Source: Mycobacterium gallinarum (lineage in GTDB: Bacteria; Actinomycetota; Actinomycetes; Mycobacteriales; Mycobacteriaceae). Taken from it: a stretch of DNA of 64,000 nucleotides. The DNA is taken from contig NZ_AP022601.1 in the NCBI RefSeq assembly GCF_010726765.1, positions 124,001 to 188,000 on the forward strand. Reading direction: 5' to 3'. The notes beneath the pieces are model-generated. The model was given only the letters and a program-made list of their open reading frames with translations. It was not told the origin of the DNA and did no database searches. This document shows, piece after piece, positions 1 through 8,511 of this stretch. Positions within the stretch are counted from its first letter, which is position 1. Each line of letters starts with the position of its first letter. The position numbers and the translations under genes are program-made.

Positions 1-263
1 TTGGACTCGGGGTGGCTTCCGCCGACCCGATCATCGATACGACCTGCAGCTATCCGCAGGTCATGGCCGCGCTGAGCAGCGAGAATCCCGCGCTGGCGGA
101 GAAGTTCAATGCGAACCCGCTTGCGGGCGTCATGCTGAGCAATTTCCTGTCTGCGCCCCCCGGTGAACGGGTACAGCTCGTTCAGGAATACCAGGCCACG
201 CCGTGGGGGCAGAAGTACTTCGGCGCCATGGCGTCGATCGCCAACACCTGCAACAACTACTGA
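1..263 (+). CDS. hemophore-related protein, 5' truncated by window edge
   Basis: The reading frame is open to base 1. The first residues (GLGVASADP) look like the end of a Sec signal peptide with cleavage after ASA, so the true start lies upstream of the window. The mature part (about 77 aa) has a conserved Cys near each end and a helical pattern typical of the mycobacterial Rv0203/Rv1174c hemophore-related family: small secreted proteins, some of which bind haem outside the cell. A GTG at 12 is inside the signal peptide and is unlikely to be the start. Family assignment rests on general resemblance; haem binding is not shown by the sequence. Confidence 0.75.
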   Translation, partial: GLGVASADPIIDTTCSYPQVMAALSSENPALAEKFNANPLAGVMLSNFLSAPPGERVQLVQEYQATPWGQKYFGAMASIANTCNNY

Positions 264-282
264 CCCGAACTTGCTGAATACG

Positions 283-323
283 GCAGGTGCGGGGACCTCG
301 TCGGGTGGGGCCCCCGCACCTGC
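283..323 (+). terminator. hairpin after hemophore gene, probable terminator
   Basis: A perfect 12-bp inverted repeat (GCAGGTGCGGGG at 283-294, CCCCGCACCTGC at 312-323) with a 17-nt loop begins 19 bases after the stop codon. There is no T-tract, which is common for mycobacterial terminators. It also lies just beyond the 3' end of the convergent DUF1906 gene, so it may act in both directions. Confidence 0.6.
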
Positions 324-377
324 TGGCAGCAGCGTGGCGTTGAGGACTTGGAAAATTCTTGTATCGGCCGTGAAGTT

Positions 378-1184
378 CTATCTGGGCAGCGACCACTGCC
401 CGAAATCCGGTGCGAGGACCAGGTCCACATCCACGCTGGTCCCGCCCAGGATGACGCCCGGATCGGTGGGTGTGACGATCACGTCCTGATACAGGACGGC
501 GGCCGGCTCGCGCACGCCGTCAGACCATGCCCTCGTCTGCCACGCCCACGCGTGACCAGCCGTGGTCGAGGGTCCGATGACGCCGTCTTGGATCGCCCAC
601 GCACACGCATTCGCGTGACCGTACATGCCGGTGCGGGCTACGCCCAGGACGGAGTTGATTCCTCGATACCACTGCACCGCAACGCTGTTCCAGGTATCGA
701 GGTCGATGTCCTCGTCGACGCTGAAGAAGATCGGCGCGGAATCGGGTCCGCCGGCGGCGTTGTGCAACCGCATCGCCGTCTGTCCGTCGGCCACGCCACC
801 GTCGAAGCCGCGGGTGTAATCCGACGGCGCATTCGGCCAGTTGGGTTTTCCATACTGGTAGCAGCTGACGACCTCTAGGCCCGCCGCACGCAGGCCGTCG
901 GCATACTCACGCGTGACGGGTTTGAAGTCGAAGTCTGCGCCCGGCCGTAACTCGGACACGTAGACGAGGGCACCGTCGAAGCCCGCCTCCTTGATCAGAT
1001 CCGGCGCGACCTGCCGGTGCGTGAAATCGATCAACTTCGCGGGAGCGGCGGACGCCTCTGGCCCGCTCATTGTCGCCGCGGCGGACCCGGCAATCAGAAA
1101 AGCCGGTGCCGAGAGGGCGTATTTCAGGACGTCGCGACGTGTCGGCGCGACATCGCGACCGGGTGGCGCACTCGAGTCGACCAT
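378..1184 (-). CDS. DUF1906 (Rv2525c-like) Tat-exported glycoside-hydrolase-like protein
   Basis: The product is 268 aa. An N-terminal twin-arginine signal (RRDVLKYALS followed by a hydrophobic stretch and an Ala-rich cleavage region) predicts Tat export. The mature part is a TIM-barrel DUF1906 domain, recognisable from the opening LIDFTHRQ, the central FFSVDEDID and the later YQDVIV. It resembles M. tuberculosis Rv2525c, a Tat substrate of the glycoside hydrolase 25-like superfamily linked to the cell wall; its substrate is unknown. The ATG at 1184 was chosen because it precedes the Tat signal directly; longer frames to 1244 or 1436 would run into the divergent gene. Confidence 0.85.
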   Translation of the reverse strand: MVDSSAPPGRDVAPTRRDVLKYALSAPAFLIAGSAAATMSGPEASAAPAKLIDFTHRQVAPDLIKEAGFDGALVYVSELRPGADFDFKPVTREYADGLRAAGLEVVSCYQYGKPNWPNAPSDYTRGFDGGVADGQTAMRLHNAAGGPDSAPIFFSVDEDIDLDTWNSVAVQWYRGINSVLGVARTGMYGHANACAWAIQDGVIGPSTTAGHAWAWQTRAWSDGVREPAAVLYQDVIVTPTDPGVILGGTSVDVDLVLAPDFGQWSLPR

Positions 1185-1242
1185 GCGCGATGGTAACAAG
1201 GTGCTGACTACATATGCTGAGGGTTGATCCGACGAGGTGGTC

Positions 1243-2751
1243 ATGACAGCTTTGGGCAGGGCGTGCGCTGTCAGCGCTGTCCTGCTTGCGCTCGCAACGT
1301 CTTCGTGCGGCGAAGCGCGCCGGCCGGAGGCGCCTGAAAGCACGCAGGCTACGCAGATCAATCCGTCGCCCACGTCGTCGACATCACCAAAACCGTTCCC
1401 CAACAAGGAATTCAACACTGTCTCCACGCTCATCAACGACGCGATTGCGGCCCGCCAATTGCCGGGCGCGGTGGTCGTGGTGGGGCACGGCGGCGCGATC
1501 GTCTATGAGCAGGCGTTCGGATTGCGCAAGCTCGCCGGCGAACCAGGACCGGATGGGGCGCCCACACCCGAAGAGCCGATGACCGACGACACGATCTTCG
1601 ACTTGGCGTCGTTGACCAAATCACTCGCGACGGCGACGGCCGTCATGCAGCTCTACGAACAAGGCAAGGTGCAGTTCGACGACGCCGTCGAGAAATATCT
1701 CCCCGACTTCAACCCCGGACGTGATCCCCTGCGTGCGGACGTGACGGTTCGCATGTTGCTCACGCACACCTCGGGTTTGGTGGGAGAACTGGACCTGCGC
1801 GACCCATGGGGGCTGGATGGCCCCGACAAGGCGGAGGGGATCCGTCGTGCACTCACCAAGCCGCTGGAGGCGTCTCCCGGCGCCAGCTTCCGCTACTCCG
1901 ACGTGAACTTCATTCTGCTCGGCCTGATGGTGGAGAGGATCACCGGCCATCCGGAAGACGTCTATGTTCAGCAGAACGTCTTCGAGCCGCTCGGTATGGG
2001 AGACACCCGCTATCTCCCGCCAGCCAAAGCGTGTGGGCCGCAACAGATCAGGGGATCTGCGGTCGCGTTGACCGCGGGACCGCCAACCACATGCGGCGCG
2101 GGCGAATGGGACGCCGCACTGTTGTCGCGGGTAGCGCCGACCGCGCGGGACGAGGAAAGCCGGGCCGATCCGGGCGCCAACCCCGATCTCGACTTCCTGC
2201 TGCGAGGCACCGTGCACGACCCGACCGCGCGCCGTATGGGCGGGGTTGCCGGCAGCGCCGGCGTGTTCTCGACGGCCCACGACATGAGCATCTATGCGCA
2301 GGCGCTGCTGGACCGGCTGGCAGGCCGGGCGAGCACGTTTCCGCTCACACAATCGACTTTGCAACTGATGACGAGTCCCGAGCAGCCAGGGCACACGCCC
2401 GAACAAGTCGAAGCAGCGAATGCCGCGAACCGGGAAGCCATCGCGACGACGCCGAACGCCGAACATCCGCTGCTGGCTCCGCACTATCCGGCCGTCGCGG
2501 GCCAGAATCTGCGCGGTTTCGGCTGGGATATCGACACCGGCCACTCCAAGCCGCGAGGAATGGTGTTCCCGATCGGCAGCTTCGGTCACGTGGGGTTCAC
2601 CGGAACGTCGCTGTGGATCGATCCGGCCTCAGACACCTACGTCGTTCTTCTGACGAACGTGATCCATCTGCGCGGCAGCGCACCCATCACGAACCTGCAG
2701 GGCGAACTCGCTACGCTGGCCGCCCGGGCCCTGCATCTGTACGGAAGCTAG
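1243..2751 (+). CDS. exported serine hydrolase of the beta-lactamase/penicillin-binding family
   Basis: The product is 502 aa with a hydrophobic signal ending near Cys22 (LATSSC), a weak lipobox, so it may be a lipoprotein. The beta-lactamase class C/esterase fold shows the active-site SxxK motif as SLTK (residues 123-126) and a YSDVN motif in the position of YxN. A serine-activated esterase, peptidase or beta-lactamase-like enzyme acting outside the membrane is expected. Mycobacteria encode many paralogues, so the substrate cannot be read from sequence. A GTG two codons upstream (1237) is an alternative start. It is divergent from the DUF1906 gene with a 58-bp gap. Confidence 0.8.
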   Translation: MTALGRACAVSAVLLALATSSCGEARRPEAPESTQATQINPSPTSSTSPKPFPNKEFNTVSTLINDAIAARQLPGAVVVVGHGGAIVYEQAFGLRKLAGEPGPDGAPTPEEPMTDDTIFDLASLTKSLATATAVMQLYEQGKVQFDDAVEKYLPDFNPGRDPLRADVTVRMLLTHTSGLVGELDLRDPWGLDGPDKAEGIRRALTKPLEASPGASFRYSDVNFILLGLMVERITGHPEDVYVQQNVFEPLGMGDTRYLPPAKACGPQQIRGSAVALTAGPPTTCGAGEWDAALLSRVAPTARDEESRADPGANPDLDFLLRGTVHDPTARRMGGVAGSAGVFSTAHDMSIYAQALLDRLAGRASTFPLTQSTLQLMTSPEQPGHTPEQVEAANAANREAIATTPNAEHPLLAPHYPAVAGQNLRGFGWDIDTGHSKPRGMVFPIGSFGHVGFTGTSLWIDPASDTYVVLLTNVIHLRGSAPITNLQGELATLAARALHLYGS

Positions 2752-2810
2752 GACGCGGAGCGGCGCGTGCGGCACCGGCGCTGGCCAAGGTGCAGAAAGG
2801 TTGAACACCG

Positions 2811-3836
2811 ATGAAGAGCGTCGTGATCGACACGCCCGGGCAAGTACGTGTGGAGACACTGCCCGACCCGACCCTGCCCGGCTCTGACGGTGCGGTGATC
2901 CAGGTAGGTGCCGCAGCGATCTGCGGCTCGGATCTCCACTTCTATGAGGGCGATTACCCGCTCGGCGATCCAGTGGCGCTCGGGCACGAAGCGGTCGGCA
3001 CGATCGTCGAGATCGGTCCCGACGTTCGGACGTTTGCCGTCGGAGACGAAGTTCTCGTCTCGTCTGTCGCCGGATGCGGATCTTGTGCTGGGTGTGAAAC
3101 ACGTGATCCGGTGACCTGTGTCGGTGGGCCGCGGATCTTCGGCGCCGGTGTTCTCGGTGGGGCGCAATCGGAGCTGTTGGCGGTGCCCGCAGCGGACTTT
3201 CAGCTCTTGCGCCTGCCCGACGACCTCGACACCGAGGAAGCGCTGCTTCTGACCGACAACCTCGCCACTGGGTGGGCGGCCGCACAACGCGCCGACTTCC
3301 CGCCTGGCGGAACGATCGTCGTCCTCGGTCTGGGGGCCGTCGGCCTGTGCGCGGTGCAGAGCGCGCTGACCCTCGGCGCAGGCACCATCTTCGCCGTCGA
3401 CCCGGTCGAAGGTCGACGACTCCGGGCGGAACGTCTCGGCGCCACTCCCATAGAACCGCCCGCGCTGCAAGCGGTCCTGGACGCGACGGGCGGGCGAGGC
3501 GCCGCTTCGGTCATCGATGCAGTCGGCAGTGACAGGTCGATGTCGGACGCCCTCAATTTGGTCCGGGCGGGCGGCACCGTCTCGGTGGTCGGCGTGCACA
3601 ACCTCGATCCGTTCCCGTTTCCCGCCACGATCAGCCTGATTCGCAGCATCACGCTGAGGATGACGACCGCACCCGTACAGCGCACCTGGCCTGAACTGGT
3701 TCCGCTGCTCCAGTCGGGTCGGCTGGACGTCAGCGGCATCTTCACCGACAATATGCCGCTGTCCGACGCGTCGGCGGCATATGCCGCAGTGGCGGCACGG
3801 ACCGCGGACTGCGTCAAGGTCGCCTTGACGATTTGA
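2811..3836 (+). CDS. zinc-dependent medium-chain alcohol dehydrogenase
   Basis: The product is 341 aa, a standard MDR length. Catalytic zinc ligands are visible as C38 (CGSD) and H59-E60 (GHE). The structural zinc lobe is C89-C92-C95-C103 (CGSCAGC then VTC). A GLGAVG nucleotide-binding motif follows near residue 172. It should oxidise an alcohol or polyol with NAD(P); the CGSDLHFYEGD context resembles the threonine/sorbitol dehydrogenase branch. It starts 59 bp after the serine hydrolase on the same strand and may be co-transcribed. Substrate unknown. Confidence 0.87.
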   Translation: MKSVVIDTPGQVRVETLPDPTLPGSDGAVIQVGAAAICGSDLHFYEGDYPLGDPVALGHEAVGTIVEIGPDVRTFAVGDEVLVSSVAGCGSCAGCETRDPVTCVGGPRIFGAGVLGGAQSELLAVPAADFQLLRLPDDLDTEEALLLTDNLATGWAAAQRADFPPGGTIVVLGLGAVGLCAVQSALTLGAGTIFAVDPVEGRRLRAERLGATPIEPPALQAVLDATGGRGAASVIDAVGSDRSMSDALNLVRAGGTVSVVGVHNLDPFPFPATISLIRSITLRMTTAPVQRTWPELVPLLQSGRLDVSGIFTDNMPLSDASAAYAAVAARTADCVKVALTI

Positions 3837-3903
3837 GCCGCCGCGACATCAGTCGGCCTTCTGAACAACGACGTGGCCACGGGGGCCGAGTCGCGATAGG
3901 TCC

Positions 3904-4119
3904 TTAGACCCAGCTATTCCACCCCACGCAGATGCAGTGAACGGCTGAATTGAGGCCGGTCATGTGCTGGCACACGTATTCGCCTTGACCGTAGAGTCTG
4001 TGAGCGTCTTCCGGGCCGCCCCGAAAATCCAGATTGTGACTCTCTTTCGCGTGGCCACAGGTACGGCAGTACTCCGTCAGTGGTTCAACAACGTCTTGCG
4101 ATTCCATGCTGTCTGTCAT
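3904..4119 (-). CDS. small Cys/His-rich protein of unknown function
   Basis: The product is 71 aa. It carries CRTCGHAKESH near the start and CQH and CIC near the end, which could form one zinc site of the zinc-ribbon type. I do not recognise a named family. ATG 4119 gives MTDSMESQ. A DosR-like palindrome lies 61 bp upstream (4181-4194), so the gene may belong to the hypoxia regulon although it sits outside the main island. Zinc binding and regulation are inference. Confidence 0.6.
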   Translation of the reverse strand: MTDSMESQDVVEPLTEYCRTCGHAKESHNLDFRGGPEDAHRLYGQGEYVCQHMTGLNSAVHCICVGWNSWV

Positions 4120-4180
4120 GATCGTGCGCTCCTCAACGATTGATTACCGTCAGAATGTGCGCCGACAACGCTGGCATGTA

Positions 4181-4194
4181 GGGCCGATTGGCCC
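4181..4194 (-). promoter_or_regulatory. DosR-like box upstream of the small Cys-rich gene
   Basis: GGGCCGATTGGCCC is a near-perfect palindrome matching 10 of 14 positions of the DosR core GGGACTWWAGTCCC. It ends 61 bp before the start at 4119. Confidence 0.4.
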
Positions 4195-4246
4195 TCATTG
4201 GCAGTGGCATTGTGCTCACGCCAGCCATGAACAAGTACGTCTCCCG

Positions 4247-4648
4247 CTAGCGGTGTGAGACCGCGAGTGCTCCTGGTCCGATGAACATCAGAAGAAGGAA
4301 GACGAAGCAGTACAGGACCGCGGTCTCACCGCCGTTGATGCTGGGCCAGAAGCTATCTGGGAAGTGCATCCAGAAATAGGCGACCGCCATCATGCCAGAT
4401 GCGACGAAAGCCGCGGCCCGGGTGAAAAGGCCCAGCGCGATGAGTCCGCCGAGCACGACCTCGAGCGCGCCTGCCCACCACATCGGCCAGGCGCCCAGTG
4501 CGGCTGGGGCACCGGCGGGCCATCCGAACAGCTTGGCCGTCCCGTGTGTCATGAACAAGAGTCCCACCAACATACGGAAGGCACCGAGCGCGATCGCGGA
4601 CGCTTGCAGTGATTTCACCTTGGTATTGCGGGTTGACGTCGAGGTCAT
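4247..4648 (-). CDS. DoxX family membrane protein
   Basis: The product is 133 aa with four predicted transmembrane segments. The DoxX signature is visible in RMLVGLLFMTHGTAKLFGW and in the GALEVVLGGLIALGLFTR helix pair. DoxX proteins are small inner-membrane proteins; in mycobacteria one member is part of a membrane oxidoreductase complex linked to thiol and oxidative stress, but this copy has no such neighbours. The start at 4648 (MTSTSTRN) was preferred over 4672 because it directly precedes the homologous region. Confidence 0.85.
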   Translation of the reverse strand: MTSTSTRNTKVKSLQASAIALGAFRMLVGLLFMTHGTAKLFGWPAGAPAALGAWPMWWAGALEVVLGGLIALGLFTRAAAFVASGMMAVAYFWMHFPDSFWPSINGGETAVLYCFVFLLLMFIGPGALAVSHR

Positions 4649-4794
4649 CACTTCATCGTGCCTGAAGCGCACACCGACGTCACTTCACTCATAGACGATT
4701 CAAATCTTGTGTGTTCGGTACGAGCATCTGGTGGCGGTCCGTCGCGGACATACATTGGATGCACAAGCGGAACAACAACTTTGGAGGTTCTCCC

Positions 4795-5091
4795 ATGAAG
4801 CACGTCATCTTGATCGGCATTACCGCTAGTGCTCTGGCGATTTCGGCGCTCTCCGTCGTCGGCGCTGCCTCGGCGGCACCGACCGGTCCGTCCGATGTCG
4901 ACGAGACCGTACGGTCGCTCGAGGCAAGTGGTTACACCGTGATCATCAATCGGACCGGCGCCGCGCCGCTGTCGGGGTGCTCTGTCACATCGGTCCGTCC
5001 CGGGGTTACCCACCAGACGACTGACGTCCGAGGCAGCGACATCGAGCCGCTGATCGTCTCGGATACGGTCTATGTCGATGTGACGTGCTGA
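4795..5091 (+). CDS. small secreted protein of unknown function
   Basis: The product is 98 aa. A good ribosome binding site (GGAGG) stands 6 bases before ATG 4795. An N-terminal signal peptide ends at about ASA-AP (residue 27), leaving a mature protein of about 70 aa with two Cys residues, one in the middle (LSGCSV) and one at the C terminus (VDVTC), which could form a disulfide. Its 3' end overlaps the convergent histidine kinase gene by 22 bp. It resembles small exported mycobacterial proteins without known function. Confidence 0.75.
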   Translation: MKHVILIGITASALAISALSVVGAASAAPTGPSDVDETVRSLEASGYTVIINRTGAAPLSGCSVTSVRPGVTHQTTDVRGSDIEPLIVSDTVYVDVTC

Positions 5092-6581
5092 GCCACCGCC
5101 GCGACGGCCGGTATCCGGACGCTGAAAGTGGTTCTCCCTGAATCGGATTGGGCCTGTATCGTCCCGCCGTGTGCCTCCACGATCGAGGCGGCGATCGACA
5201 GGCCCAATCCGAAACTGCCGCCTTCCCGGGATCTCGACTTGTCGGCGCGCACGAACCGCTCGAACAGATGGGGGAGAAGTTCGGAATCAATCCCCGGCCC
5301 GTCGTCTGATACTGCCACTTCGGCGTAGGCCTTGCCGTCATCAGCTCGACCGGTCGCGACGATGGTTGTCACCGTCGTTCTTTCGGGTGTGTGCACCCGC
5401 GCGTTGGACAACAACACTGCCAGCATCTGATGCAGTCGGGCTCGGTCGCCACGAACCCACACCGCACCGTCGGGGACCTTGATCCGCCACTGATGGGTCG
5501 GTGCCGAAACCCTCGCATCGTTGACTGCGTCGGTCACCAACTCGGTGAGATCCACGTCGGCGTTGTCAAGATCGTGACCCTCGTCCAGACGCGCCAATAG
5601 CAGCAAGTCGGCAACCAGAGAACTCATTCGATGCGCCTCGGCCTCGATTCGTGCCAGCGAATACTCAGTGGTCTCGGGAAGTACCGAACTGTCCTGCCGG
5701 GTCAACTCGGCATAGCCGTGGATCGCAGCCAGCGGTGTGCGTAGTTCGTGACTGGCGTCGGTGATGAACTGACGCATGCGCCGATCCGACGCGGCGACAT
5801 CGGCGAGGGCGCGTTCGACATGATCGAGCAGACGGTTGAGCGTGTCGCCGACGAGCCCGACCTCGGTGCGGGGATCCGTGTCACGGGTTGGAACGCGCGG
5901 TGTGATGGCGTAATTGTCGCGGTCGAGCGGAAGGGTCGCCACCTCAGCTGCCGTCGACGACACACGCCGCAGTGGGCGCAGCGCGTACCGCACGATGGCC
6001 ACCGTGCTCAGCGCCGTGACCAGCAACGCGAGTGCGGTCATCGCGGACACGGTCACGGTTTCACGCACCATCGCGTTCCATGCCGGCGTGCGCGATACTC
6101 CGGTCACCAGTATCTCGTCGCCGTCACCGGGGCGGCTGACCATCCGGTACCAACCCAGCCCGGGTAATTCGACGGTGTGCGGTCCCACTCCGGCCGCAGA
6201 TGTCTCGGCGATCGCCCCGATTGCTATCTCCGGTGCGGGTCGTCCCTCGCCGTCGACGAAGTAGGCGGAATCGACGACCTTGCCATCCTGAATCAAAGCG
6301 ACGACGTTGCCCTCCGCCTGCCCGATGAGTTGCGTGAGTGGCTTCATCGCCCCTAGCGGTGGAACGTCACCTGTTGGCAGCGGCGTGACCCGGTATTTCG
6401 TCACCGATTGACTGAAACCGTCTGCGGCCCCAGATAGTTGGCTGTCGATGATGCCGAGTACCGAGGATCGCAGCGTCACCACCGACATGGTTCCCACGGT
6501 CACCAGGACGACCATGACCACGGCGGAAACACCGATGACCAGTTGTCGCAGCAGGCTCCACTGCCGCCACGCTTGCTTCAT
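5070..6581 (-). CDS. sensor histidine kinase, TrcS-like
   Basis: The product is 503 aa. Two transmembrane helices (about residues 12-35 and 177-197) flank an extracytoplasmic sensor domain. HAMP, HisKA and HATPase domains follow. The phospho-accepting His is H278 in TDASHELRTPL; ATP-site boxes are LLSNARVHTP (N), DDGPGI (G1) and FGLGLSI (G2). It overlaps the upstream response regulator by 4 bp, so the two form one operon and a cognate pair. Overall layout resembles M. tuberculosis TrcS (Rv1032c); the signal is unknown. Confidence 0.88.
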   Translation of the reverse strand: MKQAWRQWSLLRQLVIGVSAVVMVVLVTVGTMSVVTLRSSVLGIIDSQLSGAADGFSQSVTKYRVTPLPTGDVPPLGAMKPLTQLIGQAEGNVVALIQDGKVVDSAYFVDGEGRPAPEIAIGAIAETSAAGVGPHTVELPGLGWYRMVSRPGDGDEILVTGVSRTPAWNAMVRETVTVSAMTALALLVTALSTVAIVRYALRPLRRVSSTAAEVATLPLDRDNYAITPRVPTRDTDPRTEVGLVGDTLNRLLDHVERALADVAASDRRMRQFITDASHELRTPLAAIHGYAELTRQDSSVLPETTEYSLARIEAEAHRMSSLVADLLLLARLDEGHDLDNADVDLTELVTDAVNDARVSAPTHQWRIKVPDGAVWVRGDRARLHQMLAVLLSNARVHTPERTTVTTIVATGRADDGKAYAEVAVSDDGPGIDSELLPHLFERFVRADKSRSREGGSFGLGLSIAASIVEAHGGTIQAQSDSGRTTFSVRIPAVAAVAQHVTST

Positions 6582-7369
6582 TCCGGTTGCCGCAGCATGT
6601 ATCCCACGCCGCGTACGGTGTGCAGCATGGGTTCGTGGTTAGCGTCGATCTTCTTCCTCAGATACGACACGTACAGATCGACGATGCTCGATCGTCCGCC
6701 GAAGTCGTAGTTCCACACTCTTCGCAGAATCTCTTGACGAGTCACCGCTCGTCGCGGATTGCGCATGAGGAACCGCAGCAGCTCGAACTCGGTGGAGGTC
6801 AAGGAGATCGGCATACCGCCGCGGGTCACTTCGCGGCTGGCTACGTCGAGTTTGAGGTCACCCACCGTCAGCGTCTCGTCATCGGTGGGGGTGAGATAGG
6901 CAGATCGGCGCACCAGTCCGCGCAGCCGCGCGACGAGTTCCTCGAGTGAAAACGGCTTCGTCATGTAGTCGTCGCCGCCGGCGGTCAAACCGGAGACGCG
7001 GTCGGCGACCGAATCGCGTGCGGTCAGGAACAGGATCGGTGTGTAGGTGGCGGAGTCACGTATCTGCGCCAGCACACCCAGGCCGTCCATGTCCGGCAGC
7101 ATGATGTCGAGGACGATCACGTCGGGCGTGTTGGCGCGATACTTGTCGACAGCTTCGGCGGCGTCGTGTGCGACGTCGATCTTCCAGCCCTCGTATTGCA
7201 GGGCCATCCGCACAAGGTTGGTCAGCGCACGTTCGTCGTCGACCAGGAGCACACGAATAGCTGACCCGTCGGCGCGGTACATCCGGGGCAGTTGGCCGAG
7301 GACAGCGCGACGAGGCTCCCGGTTTCCGACTGGCGCAGACGTCACCCGACCATTCTCGCGGTCTCGCAT
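6578..7369 (-). CDS. OmpR-family response regulator, TrcR-like
   Basis: The product is 263 aa from ATG 7369. An N-terminal receiver domain has the acidic pair LLVDDE, the phospho-acceptor D88 in VIVLDIMLPD and the conserved Lys in MTKPFS. A winged-helix DNA-binding domain follows (ELLRFLMRNP to GYMLR at the C terminus). The first 38 residues are an extension before the receiver domain, so a shorter start (for example GTG 7345) is possible. It is the first gene of the pair with the kinase downstream. Resembles TrcR (Rv1033c), which is known to autoregulate. Confidence 0.88.
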   Translation of the reverse strand: MRDRENGRVTSAPVGNREPRRAVLGQLPRMYRADGSAIRVLLVDDERALTNLVRMALQYEGWKIDVAHDAAEAVDKYRANTPDVIVLDIMLPDMDGLGVLAQIRDSATYTPILFLTARDSVADRVSGLTAGGDDYMTKPFSLEELVARLRGLVRRSAYLTPTDDETLTVGDLKLDVASREVTRGGMPISLTSTEFELLRFLMRNPRRAVTRQEILRRVWNYDFGGRSSIVDLYVSYLRKKIDANHEPMLHTVRGVGYMLRQPE

Positions 7370-7521
7370 CGGGCCGTCACCGTCCTCATAGGAATTTCAC
7401 ATTTACGGTCGCACGGGCCATGGCCGATGCGGTTACTCGGTCGAAGATGGCGCCATGACCTGCAGTGACGCCGGCGCCGACGGTCCGCGGTGAGGGTCAG
7501 TGACATAAACCGCCACCACAT

Positions 7522-7535
7522 GGGACCTTCGGCCC
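7522..7535 (+). promoter_or_regulatory. DosR-like box before membrane protein gene
   Basis: GGGACCTTCGGCCC matches 11 of 14 DosR core positions and ends 78 bp before ATG 7614. It marks the left edge of the continuous dormancy island. Confidence 0.5.
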
Positions 7536-7613
7536 TGGGATACGGATTACGTGAGGGGTGGTATTGGGTCGAGATCGTCAGATCTCGTGAATCATCTTCG
7601 AATCGAGGAGATC

Positions 7614-8075
7614 ATGAGTATGCAAGTGCAACACCGCACCCGGATGTTCGCCCGTGTGCTGGGTCCATACTTTACGATCGTCGCCGTCATCGCCGCCTTG
7701 CGCGCCCCGGATATGCGGCAGCTTCTCTCCGAGTTCACCGCCAGCGATGTGTGGCCGTGGGTCATAGGGGCCTTCATCCTCATGGGTGGCGTCGCGATCG
7801 TCGCGTTTCATCAACTCTGGCGCGGCCCCGCCGCGATCATCGTGTCCATCCTCGGATGGCTGCTTGTGGCGCGCGGGGTTTTCCTTCTCGCCTTCCCCGA
7901 CACGTTCGCCTCCGTGGCCGACCGTGTCATCGGAGCGGCCGTCGTATGGCAGGTGGCATACCTCGTGTTCGCGGTGATCGGCCTGTATCTGACATATGTC
8001 GGGTGGAAACCCGTCGGAAAAGATCAGCGGGAGTCGAATCTCCACATCGGTATCGATTTTCCCAGCGCTGCCTGA
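7614..8075 (+). CDS. four-helix integral membrane protein, unknown function
   Basis: The product is 153 aa with four hydrophobic helices (about residues 14-32, 44-64, 72-92, 108-130) and short polar tails. An AGGAG ribosome binding site precedes ATG 7614. I do not recognise a named family. The DosR-like box upstream and the DosR-type genes downstream suggest expression under hypoxia. A membrane role is seen; anything more specific would be a guess. Confidence 0.75.
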   Translation: MSMQVQHRTRMFARVLGPYFTIVAVIAALRAPDMRQLLSEFTASDVWPWVIGAFILMGGVAIVAFHQLWRGPAAIIVSILGWLLVARGVFLLAFPDTFASVADRVIGAAVVWQVAYLVFAVIGLYLTYVGWKPVGKDQRESNLHIGIDFPSAA

Positions 8076-8161
8076 GGCGCTGACCGGTGGTGCACAGCAT
8101 TGCGCAACCTCGTCGTGCATTCGTCCGGGCAAGCATCGAAGTGACCCTAGCCGCCGGTTTC

Positions 8162-8175
8162 GGGACTTTGGTCCG
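8162..8175 (+). promoter_or_regulatory. DosR box, leaderless-type promoter
   Basis: GGGACTTTGGTCCG matches 12 of 14 core positions. It ends exactly 36 bp before ATG 8212, and CAGACT occupies -12 to -7 relative to that ATG, as expected if transcription starts at the start codon. Confidence 0.75.
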
Positions 8176-8211
8176 TAGAGGATTGGCACTTCTTCGACGC
8201 AGACTCTGGGG

Positions 8212-8511
8212 ATGACCACTTTCGCGGCACCGTTGGTGCACGACGAACTTGACAGCGTCGTGTCGACACTGTGCACTCGACTCCCCGGCCGCACGCGAAG
8301 TGAAGTCGAAGCGGTCGTGGCAGCGGTCTACGCCGAGTTGGCCGCCGGAGCCACTGTCACCGCCCATTTGATCCCGTTGACGCTCAATCGAAGTCGACGC
8401 CTTTTGAGCCCTAAGCCAAGAGAGACGTCGGATCTGCATTCGCCTGAACCGATTCTGATCGAGGCGAACAACGGAAGAAACCCTCAGGCGAATGAAGGGA
8501 ACCCGAAATGA
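8212..8511 (+). CDS. small protein with a three-helix-bundle dimerisation-type domain
   Basis: The product is 99 aa. The first 60 residues form a helical region ([21 protein letters not shown], then an Ala/Val-rich helix) that resembles short actinobacterial three-helix dimerisation domains; the C-terminal third is polar and probably disordered. It has no Shine-Dalgarno sequence and lies 36 bp after a DosR box, consistent with leaderless translation. Its last codons overlap the start of the USP gene (ATGA, 8508-8511), so the two are translationally coupled. Exact function unknown. Confidence 0.65.
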   Translation: MTTFAAPLVHDELDSVVSTLCTRLPGRTRSEVEAVVAAVYAELAAGATVTAHLIPLTLNRSRRLLSPKPRETSDLHSPEPILIEANNGRNPQANEGNPK

